Shown piece after piece: positions 55,172 to 63,697 of a stretch of DNA of 64,000 nucleotides. The notes beneath the pieces were generated by a model. The model was given only the letters and a program-made list of their open reading frames with translations. It did no database searches and was not told where the DNA came from. The position numbers and the translations under genes are program-made. Origin of the DNA: Caulobacter mirabilis (GTDB lineage Bacteria; Pseudomonadota; Alphaproteobacteria; Caulobacterales; Caulobacteraceae). Positions within the stretch are counted from its first letter, which is position 1. Every line of letters starts with the position of its first letter. Location of the stretch: the NCBI RefSeq assembly GCF_002749615.1, contig NZ_CP024201.1:2604001-2668000 (forward strand), given 5' to 3'.

Positions 55172-56448
55172 GACGCCTTCTTGAAGATGACGCAGGCGTT
55201 GGTGCCCCCAAAGCCGAAGCTGTTCGACATCGCGACCTCGATGGCCATCGGTTTCGCCTTGTGCGGGACGAGGTCGATCGGCGTCTCGAATTCCGGATCG
55301 TCGAGGTTGATCGTCGGCGGGGCGATCTGGTCGCGGATGGCCAGGATGCTGAAGATCGACTCGATGGCCCCGGCGGCGCCCAGCAGGTGGCCGGTCATCG
55401 ACTTGGTCGAGGACATGGCGACGTTCTTGGCGTGGTCGCCCATGAACCGCTCCACCGCGCCCAGTTCCAGGCCGTCGGCCATGGTCGAGGTGCCATGGGC
55501 GTTGACGTACGTGATGTCGCTGGCCTTCAGGCCGGAGTCCTTCAGCGCCGCGGTCATGGCGCGGAAGCCGCCGTCACCGTCCTCGGACGGAGCGGTGATG
55601 TGGTAGGCGTCGCCCGACAGGCCGTAGCCGACGACCTCGGCGTAGATCTTCGCGCCGCGGGCCTTGGCGTGCTCGTACTCTTCCAGGATCAGGACGCCGG
55701 CGCCTTCGCCCATGACGAAGCCGTCGCGGTTCCTGTCGTAGGGGCGGCTGGCCTTCTCGGGCGTCTCGTTGAAGGCGGTGGCCACGGCGCGGCAGGCGAT
55801 GAAGCCGGCGATGCCGATCTCGCAGACCGAGGCCTCGGCCCCGCCGGCGACCATGATGTCGGCGTCGCCATACTTGATCAGCCGGGCCGCGTCGCCGATG
55901 GCGTGGGCGCCGGTGGCGCAGGCAGTCACCACCGAGTGGTTCGGACCCTTGAAGCCGTAGCGGATCGAGACCTGGCCCGAGGCGAGGTTGATCAGGGCCG
56001 ACGGGATGAAGAAGGGGCTGACCCGGCGGGGGCCCTTGTCGCGCAGTTCGATGGCGGTCTTGGCGATGGTGTCCAGGCCGCCGATGCCGGAGCCGATGAT
56101 CACGCCGGTGCGCAGCTTGGTTTCCTCGTCCGCCTCGGTCAGGCCGGCGTCGCGGACGGCTTCGTCGGCGGCGGCCATGGCGTAGAGGATGAAGTCGTCG
56201 ACCTTGCGCTGGTCCTTGGGGGCCATGGTCTGGTCGGGATCAAACGAGCCGGGCACATCTGCGCCGCCGCCGCCGCGACCGTCGACCCGCGGCACCTCGC
56301 AGGCCACTTCGCAGGCGTAGCCGGTGGTGTCGAAGGCGGTGATCTTGCCGGCGCCGGACTTGCCCGCGAGAGCGTTCTTCCAGCTGATCTCGACCCCATG
56401 GCCGAGGGGACTCAGAAGGCCGAGGCCGGTGACGACGACACGACGCAT
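55168..56448 (-). CDS. fabF: 3-oxoacyl-ACP synthase II
   Basis: A 426-aa thiolase-fold enzyme that elongates acyl-ACP with malonyl-ACP. RVVVTGLGLLSPLGHGVEIS begins it; VVTACATGAHAIGDAARLI has the active-site Cys, and the two His lie in YVNAHGTSTMADGLE and SSTKSMTGHLLGAAGAIES. NSFGFGGTNACVIF ends it. It is separated from acpP by about 190 bases that include a hairpin. Confidence 0.97.
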   Translation of the reverse strand: MRRVVVTGLGLLSPLGHGVEISWKNALAGKSGAGKITAFDTTGYACEVACEVPRVDGRGGGGADVPGSFDPDQTMAPKDQRKVDDFILYAMAAADEAVRDAGLTEADEETKLRTGVIIGSGIGGLDTIAKTAIELRDKGPRRVSPFFIPSALINLASGQVSIRYGFKGPNHSVVTACATGAHAIGDAARLIKYGDADIMVAGGAEASVCEIGIAGFIACRAVATAFNETPEKASRPYDRNRDGFVMGEGAGVLILEEYEHAKARGAKIYAEVVGYGLSGDAYHITAPSEDGDGGFRAMTAALKDSGLKASDITYVNAHGTSTMADGLELGAVERFMGDHAKNVAMSSTKSMTGHLLGAAGAIESIFSILAIRDQIAPPTINLDDPEFETPIDLVPHKAKPMAIEVAMSNSFGFGGTNACVIFKKAS

Positions 56449-56574
56449 GGGGTCAACTCCCTCCCGATCCGGCGGCGTCGACCGCGTAAGCCCGCGGCGC
56501 AGCCCCCGAAACGCGCATTAGCCTAGGTTCCAGGGCCTTCATATGGGGCCCGAAACGAACCGCTCAAACGAAGA

Positions 56575-56613
56575 CCGCCGCGCAATACCGGGATTCCCGA
56601 TACTGCGCGGCGG
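56575..56613 (-). terminator. Hairpin between acpP and fabF
   Basis: Perfect outer stem CCGCCGCGCA / TGCGCGGCGG with a second inner CGGGA/TCCCG stem. It begins 27 bases after the acpP stop on the minus strand. No clear T-run, so partial termination or stabilisation of the highly expressed acpP message is more likely than full stop. Confidence 0.55.
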
Positions 56614-56640
56614 CAAATCGACCGGAAAAGGGTCAGCGGA

Positions 56641-56880
56641 TCAACCGCCGACCTTCTCCGTGATGAACTTCACGGCGTCGCCGACCGTCTGGATGTGCTC
56701 GGCGGCGTCGTCCGGGATTTCGATGTCGAACTCTTCTTCGAAGGCCATGACCAGCTCGACGTTGTCGAGGCTGTCGGCGCCCAGGTCGTCGATGAAGCTG
56801 GCCTTCTCGGTGACCTTTTCGGGATCGGCATCGAGGTGTTCGATGACGATCTTCCGCACGCGCTCGAGAATGTCGGACAT
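56641..56880 (-). CDS. acpP: Acyl carrier protein
   Basis: A 79-aa acidic carrier: [20 protein letters not shown], then [20 protein letters not shown], in which Ser37 takes the 4'-phosphopantetheine arm. It shuttles acyl chains among Fab enzymes. ATG at 56880. Located between fabG and fabF as in most bacteria. Confidence 0.98.
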   Translation of the reverse strand: MSDILERVRKIVIEHLDADPEKVTEKASFIDDLGADSLDNVELVMAFEEEFDIEIPDDAAEHIQTVGDAVKFITEKVGG

Positions 56881-57007
56881 AAGTCAGGGTCCTCTATAGG
56901 TCTTGTTCGTGGCCGCGCCAGCCAAGGCCGGTCACGGAAATCGGGTGTCGCGTACCATGTTCCATCGGGAGTGACCAGCGGTCAGCCGACGGACACGGGC
57001 GACTTCT

Positions 57008-57748
57008 CTAGATCATCGCCATGCCGCCGTTCACGTGCAAGGTCTGACCCGTCACGTAAGCGCCGGCGTCGCTGGCCAGGTAGACGCAGGCCGCGGCGAC
57101 GTCCTCGCCGGAACCCAGGCGGCCGGCGGGGATCTTGGTCAGGATGGCCTCGCGCTGGGCGTCGTTCAGGGCGTCGGTCATCGGGCTGGCGATGAAACCG
57201 GGGGCGACGGTGTTCACCGTCACGTTCCGACTCGCCACCTCCTGGGCCAGGGCCTTGGAGAAGCCGATCATGCCGGCCTTGGAGGCGGCGTAGTTGGCCT
57301 GGCCCGGGTTGCCGGTCACGCCGACCACCGAGGTGATTCCGATGATCCGGCCCGAGCGACGCTTCATCATCCCCTTCAGGGCGGCGCGCGACAGGCGGAA
57401 GTAGGATTCCAGGTTCACCTTGATGACCTGCTCCCAATCCTCGTCCTTCATCCGCAGCATCAGGCCGTCGCGGGTGATGCCGGCGTTGGCCACCAGGATG
57501 TCCAGCGGCTGGCCGGCGGCCTCTTCGGCGGCGGCGACCAGGCCGTCGACGCTGGCGGCGTCCGACAGATTCGCGACGACGGTGCTGGCGCGCTCGCCGA
57601 ATTCGGCGGCCAGCTCCTGCAGGACGGCTTCGCGCGTGCCGGAGAGGACGACGTGCGCGCCCTGGGCGTGCAGGGCCTTGGCGATAGCGCCGCCGATGCC
57701 GCCCGTGGCGCCGGTGACGAGGGCGGTCTTGCCGGTCAGGTCAAACAT
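57008..57748 (-). CDS. fabG: 3-oxoacyl-ACP reductase
   Basis: A 246-aa NADPH-dependent SDR. GKTALVTGATGGIGGAIAKA is the Rossmann motif, VANAGITRDGLM follows, and Ser140, Tyr153 and Lys157 (ITSVVG; NYAASKAG) form the catalytic set. ATG 57748 is preferred to 57757 because GAGGA is about ten bases from the former and only one from the latter. A family B palindrome lies directly upstream. Confidence 0.95.
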   Translation of the reverse strand: MFDLTGKTALVTGATGGIGGAIAKALHAQGAHVVLSGTREAVLQELAAEFGERASTVVANLSDAASVDGLVAAAEEAAGQPLDILVANAGITRDGLMLRMKDEDWEQVIKVNLESYFRLSRAALKGMMKRRSGRIIGITSVVGVTGNPGQANYAASKAGMIGFSKALAQEVASRNVTVNTVAPGFIASPMTDALNDAQREAILTKIPAGRLGSGEDVAAACVYLASDAGAYVTGQTLHVNGGMAMI

Positions 57749-57766
57749 GGATGGCATTTCCTCTGT

Positions 57767-57878
57767 GCGTCCTTCGAGACGGCGCTACGCGCCTCCTCAG
57801 GATGACGCAGGGTGGTGATTGCAACTGAGTTCGTCATGGTGAGGAGCGTCGCGCAAGCGGCGCGTCTCGAACCACGCA
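57767..57878. repeat. Family B nested palindrome, copy 3 (fabD-fabG)
   Basis: GCGTCCTTCGAGACGGCGC at the left and CGCGTCTCGAACCACGCA at the right are nearly complementary. Inner CTCCTCAGGATGACGCA and TTCGTCATGGTGAGGAGCG are related to copies 1 and 2. It occupies nearly all of the space between fabD and fabG. Confidence 0.85.
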
Positions 57879-57883
57879 ACGCC

Positions 57884-58828
57884 TCACAAACTCTTCGCGA
57901 ACGCTTCCAGGTCGGCCGGGGCGTTCAGCGGGGTCGCCTCGGCGTCCGGGGCGATGCGCTTGGCCATGCCCGACAGGACCTTGCCGGAGCCGGCCTCGGC
58001 GAAGCGGGTCACGCCGCCCTCGCCCGCCAGCCACTCCATGCTCTCGCGCCAGCGCACCCGGCCGGTGACCTGCTCGACCAGCATCTTGCGGATCGCTTCC
58101 GGATCCAGCGTCGGGCGGGCGGTGACATTGGCGACCAGCGGCGCGCGCGGGGCCAGGATCGTCGCCTCGGCCAGAGCGGCGGCCATCTCGTCGGCGGCCG
58201 GCTGCATCAGCGGGCAGTGGAAGGGGGCGGAGACGTTCAGCGGAATGGCCCGCGCGCCGAGTTCCTTGGCCTTTTCGATGGCCTTGTCGACGGCGGCCTT
58301 GTCGCCCGAGATCACGACATTGCCCTGGTTGTTGTCGTTGGCCACGACGCAGACGCCGACCTCGGCGCCGGCGGCCGCGGCGGCCTCGGCCAGGGCCAGG
58401 TCGGTCTTCGGGCCGATCAGGGAGGCCATGGCGCCCTGCCCCACCGGCACGGCGCGCTGCATGGCCTGGCCGCGGAGCTTCAGCAGACGGGCCGTATCGG
58501 CCAGGCTGATGGCGCCGGCGGCGGCCAGGGCCGAGTATTCGCCCAGCGAATGGCCGGCGACGAAGGCCGCCTTCTCGATCCCGACGCCGAACTCCTTCTC
58601 AAGCGTGCGGGTGACCGCAAGGCTGACGGCCATCAGGGCCGGCTGGGCGTTCTCGGTCAGGGTCAGGTCGCCCTCGGGCCCTTCGCGCATCAGCGTCGAG
58701 AGCTTCTGGTTCAGCGCGTCGTCGACCTCCTGGAAGACTTCACGCGCGGCGGCGAAGGCCTCGGCGAGCTCGGCGCCCATGCCGACGGCTTGGCTGCCCT
58801 GACCGGGAAAGATGAAGGCGAGGCTCAT
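57884..58828 (-). CDS. fabD: Malonyl-CoA:ACP transacylase
   Basis: A 314-aa enzyme that loads malonate onto ACP. SLAFIFPGQGSQAVGMGAEL starts it, GHSLGEYSAL carries the nucleophile Ser94, and VSAPFHCPLMQPAADEMAAA holds the catalytic His. Full length. First gene of the minus-strand fab set. Confidence 0.97.
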   Translation of the reverse strand: MSLAFIFPGQGSQAVGMGAELAEAFAAAREVFQEVDDALNQKLSTLMREGPEGDLTLTENAQPALMAVSLAVTRTLEKEFGVGIEKAAFVAGHSLGEYSALAAAGAISLADTARLLKLRGQAMQRAVPVGQGAMASLIGPKTDLALAEAAAAAGAEVGVCVVANDNNQGNVVISGDKAAVDKAIEKAKELGARAIPLNVSAPFHCPLMQPAADEMAAALAEATILAPRAPLVANVTARPTLDPEAIRKMLVEQVTGRVRWRESMEWLAGEGGVTRFAEAGSGKVLSGMAKRIAPDAEATPLNAPADLEAFAKSL

Positions 58829-58879
58829 GCGAGAGCTCTCCGAAAGTGACGAATCCGGCGCGCACGGTTAGGGGAAAGG

Positions 58880-59563
58880 GTGACGGCGGGCAACCTTCCC
58901 GGTTTTCACCCCCTCCGCGCCAGGACCTTCGATTTGCCCGCCTACAAGCTCGCCATCTTCGATTTCGACGGAACCCTCGGCGACACCCTGGGCTGGTTCC
59001 TCGACGTCTCCGACGCGCTGGCGGCCAAATTCGGCTTCAAGCCGATCGACCGCAGCAACATGGACAGCCTGCGCCACATGAGCGCCCGCGAGCTGATGAA
59101 GCTGCAGAAGGTCTCGCCCCTGAAGCTTCCGGCGATCGCCAAGCACGTCCAGAAGCTGATGACCCTGGACGCCCACAAGATCGAGATGTTCCCCGGCGCG
59201 GCCGACATGCTGCGCAGCCTGCACGCCAGCGGCGTGCGGCTGGTGATCGTCAGCTCCAACTCCGAGGAGAACATCCGCCTGGTGCTGGGGCCGGAGCTCT
59301 GCGCCCTGGTCAGCCAGTTCAACTGCGGCGCCTCGGTGTTCGGCAAGGCGGGCAAGTTCAAGAAGGTTCTGAAGGCTCAGGGTGTGAAGGCGGCCGAGGC
59401 GGTCAGCATCGGCGACGAGCTCCGCGACATCGACGCCGCGCGCGAAGTGGGGCTCTCCACCGGCGCGGTCTGCTGGGGCTACACCGCGCCCGAAGCTCTG
59501 ATCGCCCAAAAGCCGGACCATATGTTCCACGCCATGGACGACATCGTCGCCCAGATCGGCTGA
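58880..59563 (+). CDS. HAD-family phosphatase (phosphoglycolate phosphatase-like)
   Basis: LAIFDFDGTLGDTLGWFLDV is motif I, VIVSSNSEENIRL motif II, and KFKKVLKA... VSIGDELRDIDAAREVGLS motifs III/IV. Size fits the Gph/HAD-IA group. GTG 58880 gives 227 aa; a TTG at 58934 placed 7 codons before FDFDGT would give the family's usual compact start, so the N-terminus is uncertain. Divergent from fabD. Confidence 0.85.
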   Translation: MTAGNLPGFHPLRARTFDLPAYKLAIFDFDGTLGDTLGWFLDVSDALAAKFGFKPIDRSNMDSLRHMSARELMKLQKVSPLKLPAIAKHVQKLMTLDAHKIEMFPGAADMLRSLHASGVRLVIVSSNSEENIRLVLGPELCALVSQFNCGASVFGKAGKFKKVLKAQGVKAAEAVSIGDELRDIDAAREVGLSTGAVCWGYTAPEALIAQKPDHMFHAMDDIVAQIG

Positions 59564-59567
59564 TCCC

Positions 59568-59641
59568 GGGGACATGTTCGGCGCAGCGGTGCGCGTCCCC
59601 ACCCTCGACAAGGACACGCACCGCTGCGCGGAGCATGTCCC
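59568..59641. repeat. Family C long inverted repeat
   Basis: About 30-base arms (GGGACATGTTCGGCGCAGCG... / ...CGCTGCGCGGAGCATGTCCC) with three or so mismatches and a ~13-base loop, starting four bases after the HAD phosphatase stop, followed by CTTTTGG. It shares GGGACATG and (G/C)GTGTCC ends with the 4755-4880 and 33716 units, and could act as a terminator. Confidence 0.75.
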
Positions 59642-59707
59642 TTTTGGACTAGCGTTGCCGTGGCGTCATGGTCTTAGCCTTCCCCAAAACAGAATGGGAG
59701 GAAGGCC

Positions 59708-60784
59708 ATGCGGGCCGTGGTGCGTCGGGCGGGCAAGCTGATCTGCGAGGACATCGAGGAGCTGGATCCCGGTCCCGGCCAGGTGCGGGTGAAGACCCTG
59801 GCCTGCGGCATCTGCGGGTCTGACCTGCACGCGCTGCATCATTTCGACCACATGGTGGAGATGGGCCGGCGCTCGGGCAGCGGCGGCGGCGACCTGGATC
59901 CCAAGAAGGACATCGTCTTCGGCCACGAGTTCTGCGCCGAGGTGCTCGAGGGCGGCCCCGGCGCCGACCGGTTCAAGGCCGGAACGCGCGTGGTCTCGAT
60001 GCCGGTGAACCTCAGCCCCACCCGGTTCGACGCCGTCGGCTACTCCAACCTCTACCCGGGCGGTTTCGCAGAACGGATGATTCTGACCGAGATGCTGCTG
60101 CTGGAGGTGCCGAACGGCCTGTCCACCGAACATGCCGCCCTGACCGAGCCGATGGCCGTGGGCGAACATGCCGTGGCCAGCGCGGCCCTGGACAAGACCT
60201 CCGTCGCCCTGGTCATCGGCTGCGGCCCCGTCGGCCTGGCGGTGATCGCGGCGCTGAAGGTGCGCGGACACGGCCCGATCATCGCCGCCGACTTCTCGCC
60301 CCGCCGCCGCCAGGCCGCCGAGGTCATGGGGGCCGACGTGGTCGTCGATCCGGCGCAGACCGGCCCGCACACGAAATGGGCGGACTACGGCGTGCCCATG
60401 ACTGGCGAAGCCATGCGCGCGGCGCTGTTCTCGGGCCAGCAGACCGGCCGGCCGGTGGTGTTCGAATGCGTCGGCGCGCCCGGCGTGCTGCAGAGCGTGA
60501 TCGAGGGCTGCCCGATGAAGGCCCAGATCATCGTCGCCGGGGTTTGTATGGAGCCCGACCGGATCGAGCCCTCGCTGGCGATCAACAAGCAGCTCGATCT
60601 GCGGTTCGTGCTCGGCTACCAGCCCGACGAGTTCGCCCAGAGCCTGTTCAACATCGCCGAGGGCAAGATCGACGTTTCGCCGCTGATCACCGGCTCGGTG
60701 GGCCTGGACGGCGTGGCGCAGGCCTTCGTCGACCTCGGCAACCCCGAACAGCACGTGAAGGTCCTGGTGACCCCGAACGGATGA
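59708..60784 (+). CDS. Zinc-dependent alcohol dehydrogenase-like (MDR) protein
   Basis: A 358-aa medium-chain dehydrogenase. LACGICGSDLHALHHFDHMV has the catalytic zinc Cys, and FGHEFCAEV the zinc-linked His-Glu. About residues 55-75 hold an MGRRSGSGGGDLDPKKD insert. The Rossmann motif VALVIGCGPVGLAVIAALKV follows. The four-Cys structural-zinc lobe is missing, so it is not a classical alcohol dehydrogenase. Substrate unknown. Confidence 0.88.
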   Translation: MRAVVRRAGKLICEDIEELDPGPGQVRVKTLACGICGSDLHALHHFDHMVEMGRRSGSGGGDLDPKKDIVFGHEFCAEVLEGGPGADRFKAGTRVVSMPVNLSPTRFDAVGYSNLYPGGFAERMILTEMLLLEVPNGLSTEHAALTEPMAVGEHAVASAALDKTSVALVIGCGPVGLAVIAALKVRGHGPIIAADFSPRRRQAAEVMGADVVVDPAQTGPHTKWADYGVPMTGEAMRAALFSGQQTGRPVVFECVGAPGVLQSVIEGCPMKAQIIVAGVCMEPDRIEPSLAINKQLDLRFVLGYQPDEFAQSLFNIAEGKIDVSPLITGSVGLDGVAQAFVDLGNPEQHVKVLVTPNG

Positions 60785-60837
60785 CTAGACGGGCGGCGGC
60801 GACGGGCCGATCATCCCCCAACAACGGGAGACCCGCC

Positions 60838-61383
60838 ATGAAACGCCTGATCGCCGCCGCCGTCGCCGCTTCCGCCCTGCTGGCCGCCCCGGCCGCCCTG
60901 GCGGCGCTCCAGCCGGGCGACAAGGCGCCGGACTTCTCCAGCACCGCCTACCTGGCCGGCAAGGGCGCGCCCTTCCAGCTGTCCAAGGCCCTGAAGAAGG
61001 GACCGGTGGTGCTGTACTTCTTCCCCTCGGCCTACACCAAGGGCTGCACCATCGAGGCCAACGAGTTCGCCGTGGCGACGGCCGACTTCAACGCCATGGG
61101 CGCGACGGTGATCGGCGTCACCGCCGGCCAGACCGAGCGCCTGGCCGACTTCTCCAAGGAACATTGCCGCGACAAGTTCGCCGTGGCGGCCGTGACCAAG
61201 GACACCATCAAGGCCTATGACGCGGTCCTGGCGATGAAGCCGGACCTGTCGGAGCGGACCAGCTACGTCATCGCCCCCGACGGCAAGGTCATCTACGCCT
61301 TCAGCGACCTGGCCAATCCGGTCGAGCACGTGGTCAAGACCAAGGAGGCCGTGAAGGCCTGGCGCGCCAAGCACCCGAAGTAG
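60838..61383 (+). CDS. Exported peroxiredoxin (BCP/AhpC-TSA-like)
   Basis: A 181-aa protein: a signal peptide (KRLIAAAVAASALLAAPAAL), then a thioredoxin-fold domain with ALQPGDKAPDFSSTAYLAG and the peroxidatic motif YFFPSAYTKGCTIEANEFAV. A second Cys (KEHCRDK) lies where a resolving Cys could be. Starts at ATG 60838 behind a GGGAG site. A periplasmic peroxide-scavenging role is inferred. Confidence 0.88.
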   Translation: MKRLIAAAVAASALLAAPAALAALQPGDKAPDFSSTAYLAGKGAPFQLSKALKKGPVVLYFFPSAYTKGCTIEANEFAVATADFNAMGATVIGVTAGQTERLADFSKEHCRDKFAVAAVTKDTIKAYDAVLAMKPDLSERTSYVIAPDGKVIYAFSDLANPVEHVVKTKEAVKAWRAKHPK

Positions 61384-61386
61384 AGG

Positions 61387-61920
61387 TCAGGACGCCTTCC
61401 TGGCCTTGGCCGGCTTGGCCGCCGCCGCCGTGCAGTCGATCCGCTCGCAGAGGCGCGTCATCATCCTCTCGCGCATGAGTGGCAGGTACTTCATGGTCAG
61501 ATTGCCGGATTCCGCGGTGAAGGCCGGCATCTTGCTCGTGAGCGACTGCCCGGTCGGGCTGCCGTAGAAGTCCGCCAGGGCGCAGATCTCGGTTTCCGTG
61601 AAGTGTTTCACCATCAGGGGCTCCAGGTCGGCCAGCATGTCCGGCACGATGGACATGGTGCTTTCCACGGCGATCTCGGCGATCATCTTCTTGGCGTCCG
61701 GCGGCAAGTCGGCGCTCTCAGACATGGTCGCCGTCATGGCCGGCATCATGCTGTCCATCATGGACTTCATCATCTCTTCCATGCGCATGGCCTTGATGTA
61801 GCGCGCCGAGCAGGCCTTCGCCGTGGCCATTCCGTCCTCGGCCGCAGCAGCGGTCGCGGCGCCGGACAGGCCGCCCGCGAAGAGGACGGCGCAGACGGCG
61901 GAACGGACGATCGACTTCAT
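61387..61920 (-). CDS. DUF2059 exported protein
   Basis: A 177-aa protein with a signal peptide (KSIVRSAVCAVLFAGGLSGA). The body is helical and Met-rich (MRMEEMMKSMMDSMMPAMTA), with LMVKHFTETEICALADFYGS and PTGQSLTSKMPAFTAESGN, the DUF2059 pattern. The basic, Ala/Lys-rich tail may be surface-exposed. Function unknown. Convergent with the peroxiredoxin gene. Confidence 0.85.
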   Translation of the reverse strand: MKSIVRSAVCAVLFAGGLSGAATAAAAEDGMATAKACSARYIKAMRMEEMMKSMMDSMMPAMTATMSESADLPPDAKKMIAEIAVESTMSIVPDMLADLEPLMVKHFTETEICALADFYGSPTGQSLTSKMPAFTAESGNLTMKYLPLMRERMMTRLCERIDCTAAAAKPAKARKAS

Positions 61921-62159
61921 GATTTCCCCCTACGGTTACTCGAACCGGACCCTGCCCGGCCGCCCGCCGGGTCGCAAGACCCTGGCCGGCCTTGCTTTCA
62001 GGCCCATTCTCGCGTAATTGCGCGCCTCTTCACGGAAGGCGGTCTATCGCGGAGCCTTCAATGGGTCGGGAAACTCCCGGCCGCCGCGACAGAGCCATCG
62101 TGACCGGAGCCTCTTCCCGCCCCGGCCGCGCCGCCTTCCACAACGGAAGAGGAAAACCT

Positions 62160-62570
62160 ATGGCTCTTTACGAGCACGTGGTCATCGCTCGGCAGGACAT
62201 CTCGCCGCAGCAGGCCGAACAGCTGAACGAAGATCTCAAGGCCCTCATCGAAGGCGCCGGCGGCCACATCGCCAAGATCGAATACTGGGGTCTCCGCAAC
62301 CTCACCTACCGCATCAAGAAGAACCGCAAGGGCCACTACTCCCTGCTGGCGATCGACGCTCCGTCGGACGCCGTCAAGGAGATGGAGCGCCAGCTGTCGA
62401 TCAACGAAGACGTGCTGCGCTACATGACCGTCCGCGTCGAAGAGCTCGACCTGGAACTGTCGCCCGTCCTCGCCCGTCGCGACCGCGACCGCGAGCGTTC
62501 CGACCGCCCCGAGCGTGGCGACCGTCCTGAGCGCAGCGATCGTCCGCGCGAAGACTTCGCGGCTTCGTAA
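62160..62570 (+). CDS. rpsF: Ribosomal protein bS6
   Basis: A 136-aa protein. [20 protein letters not shown], then [20 protein letters not shown] and [20 protein letters not shown] fit bS6. The C-terminus has an alphaproteobacterial extension of Arg/Asp/Glu repeats ([20 protein letters not shown]). It starts after GGAAGAGGAAAA. First gene of the rpsF-rpsR-rplI transcript. Confidence 0.97.
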   Translation: MALYEHVVIARQDISPQQAEQLNEDLKALIEGAGGHIAKIEYWGLRNLTYRIKKNRKGHYSLLAIDAPSDAVKEMERQLSINEDVLRYMTVRVEELDLELSPVLARRDRDRERSDRPERGDRPERSDRPREDFAAS

Positions 62571-62585
62571 GGGAGAGACAGGATC

Positions 62586-62867
62586 ATGACCGACACCACC
62601 GCTCCCGAAGCGACCGCCTCGGCCCCGGCCTCGACCGGCGGCGCCCGCCGTCCGTTCTACCGCCGCCGCAAGGTCTGCCCGTTCTCCGGCGCCAACGCTC
62701 CGAAGATCGACTACAAGGACGTCAAGCTGCTGCAGCGTTACGTCTCCGAGCGCGGCAAGATCGTGCCGTCGCGCATCACCGCCGTCTCGGCCAAGAAGCA
62801 GCGTGAGCTGGCCCGCGCCATCAAGCGCGCCCGCTTCCTCGCCCTGCTCCCCTACGTCGTGAAGTAA
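62586..62867 (+). CDS. rpsR: Ribosomal protein bS18
   Basis: A 93-aa protein: [20 protein letters not shown], then [20 protein letters not shown] and [13 protein letters not shown]. Binds 16S rRNA as a heterodimer with bS6. Fifteen bases after rpsF. The first ~20 residues are an Ala/Thr-rich extension. Confidence 0.98.
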   Translation: MTDTTAPEATASAPASTGGARRPFYRRRKVCPFSGANAPKIDYKDVKLLQRYVSERGKIVPSRITAVSAKKQRELARAIKRARFLALLPYVVK

Positions 62868-62880
62868 GGGGTACAGACCG

Positions 62881-63465
62881 ATGAAAGTCATTCTGCTCGA
62901 ACGCGTGGAAGGCCGTGGCGCTCTCGGTGACGTCGTCACCGTGAAGGACGGCTTCGCCCGCAACTACCTCCTGCCCCGCTCCAAGGCTCTGCGCGCCACG
63001 GCCGCGAACCTGAAGGTCTTCGACGCCCAGCGCGCCGAGATCGAGGCTCGCAACGCCAAGGCCAAGGACGCCGCCGGCGCCGCTGGCGAAGCCCTGGACG
63101 GCACGTCCTACATCCTGATCCGTCAGGCGGGCGAAACCGGCCAGCTGTACGGCTCGGTCTCGGGCCGCGACGTCGCCGACATCGTGAACGCCGAAGGCGG
63201 CAAGATCGATCGCGCGATGGTCGTCCTCGACAAGCCGATCAAGACCCTGGGCGTCCACCCGGTGAAGGTGAAGCTGCACGCTGAAGTCACCGTCACGGTG
63301 ACCATCAACATCGCCCGTTCGGCCGACGAAGCCGAGCGTCAGGCGCGCGGCGAAAACGTCATCGCCTCGCAGTTCGAGGAAGAGGCTCAGCTGGCGGCGG
63401 AAGCCGCGGCCGACCTGCTCGAAGGCGGCGCCGGCCAACAGGACGGCTTCGGCGAAGAGCACTAA
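62881..63465 (+). CDS. rplI: Ribosomal protein bL9
   Basis: A 194-aa protein: [20 protein letters not shown], the N-terminal 23S rRNA-binding domain, then a long helix and a C-terminal domain ([40 protein letters not shown]). The acidic tail ([20 protein letters not shown]) is longer than in many bacteria. Ends the S6-S18-L9 set. Confidence 0.97.
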   Translation: MKVILLERVEGRGALGDVVTVKDGFARNYLLPRSKALRATAANLKVFDAQRAEIEARNAKAKDAAGAAGEALDGTSYILIRQAGETGQLYGSVSGRDVADIVNAEGGKIDRAMVVLDKPIKTLGVHPVKVKLHAEVTVTVTINIARSADEAERQARGENVIASQFEEEAQLAAEAAADLLEGGAGQQDGFGEEH

Positions 63466-63492
63466 GCTCGGCGCCGACAGCGAAAAGACGAA

Positions 63493-63524
63493 GGGCGGTC
63501 CGGTCTCCGGGCCGCCCTTTTTCT
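63493..63524 (+). terminator. Rho-independent terminator of rpsF-rpsR-rplI
   Basis: GGGCGGTCCGG / CCGGGCCGCCC stem (one bulge) with a short loop, followed by TTTTTCT. It lies 27 bases after the rplI stop. The strongest plus-strand terminator in the window. Confidence 0.85.
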
Positions 63525-63697
63525 ATGCCCGCGCGCCTATGCCTTGCCGGTCCTTGCAGCGCTTCCTGGTTTTCTGGAAATCCCCACAGAACAACTGGGC
63601 TTTGGTCCGAAGCCTCGTAACACCATGTTCGCTCTCTGAGTTCAGGCTTTGCGACGCCCGCCACAGACGCCGGCGCGCACAACACGAGGGGTAGATC

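Noticed and set aside
53117..55606. 829-codon plus-strand ORF opposite gmk-yicC-mltG
   Set aside because: It crosses three well-supported minus-strand genes and has no domain; a GC-rich reading-frame artefact.
63526..63697. Possible cobalamin or other riboswitch before the TonB-dependent receptor
   Set aside because: No B12-box or other conserved riboswitch core was found in the leader.
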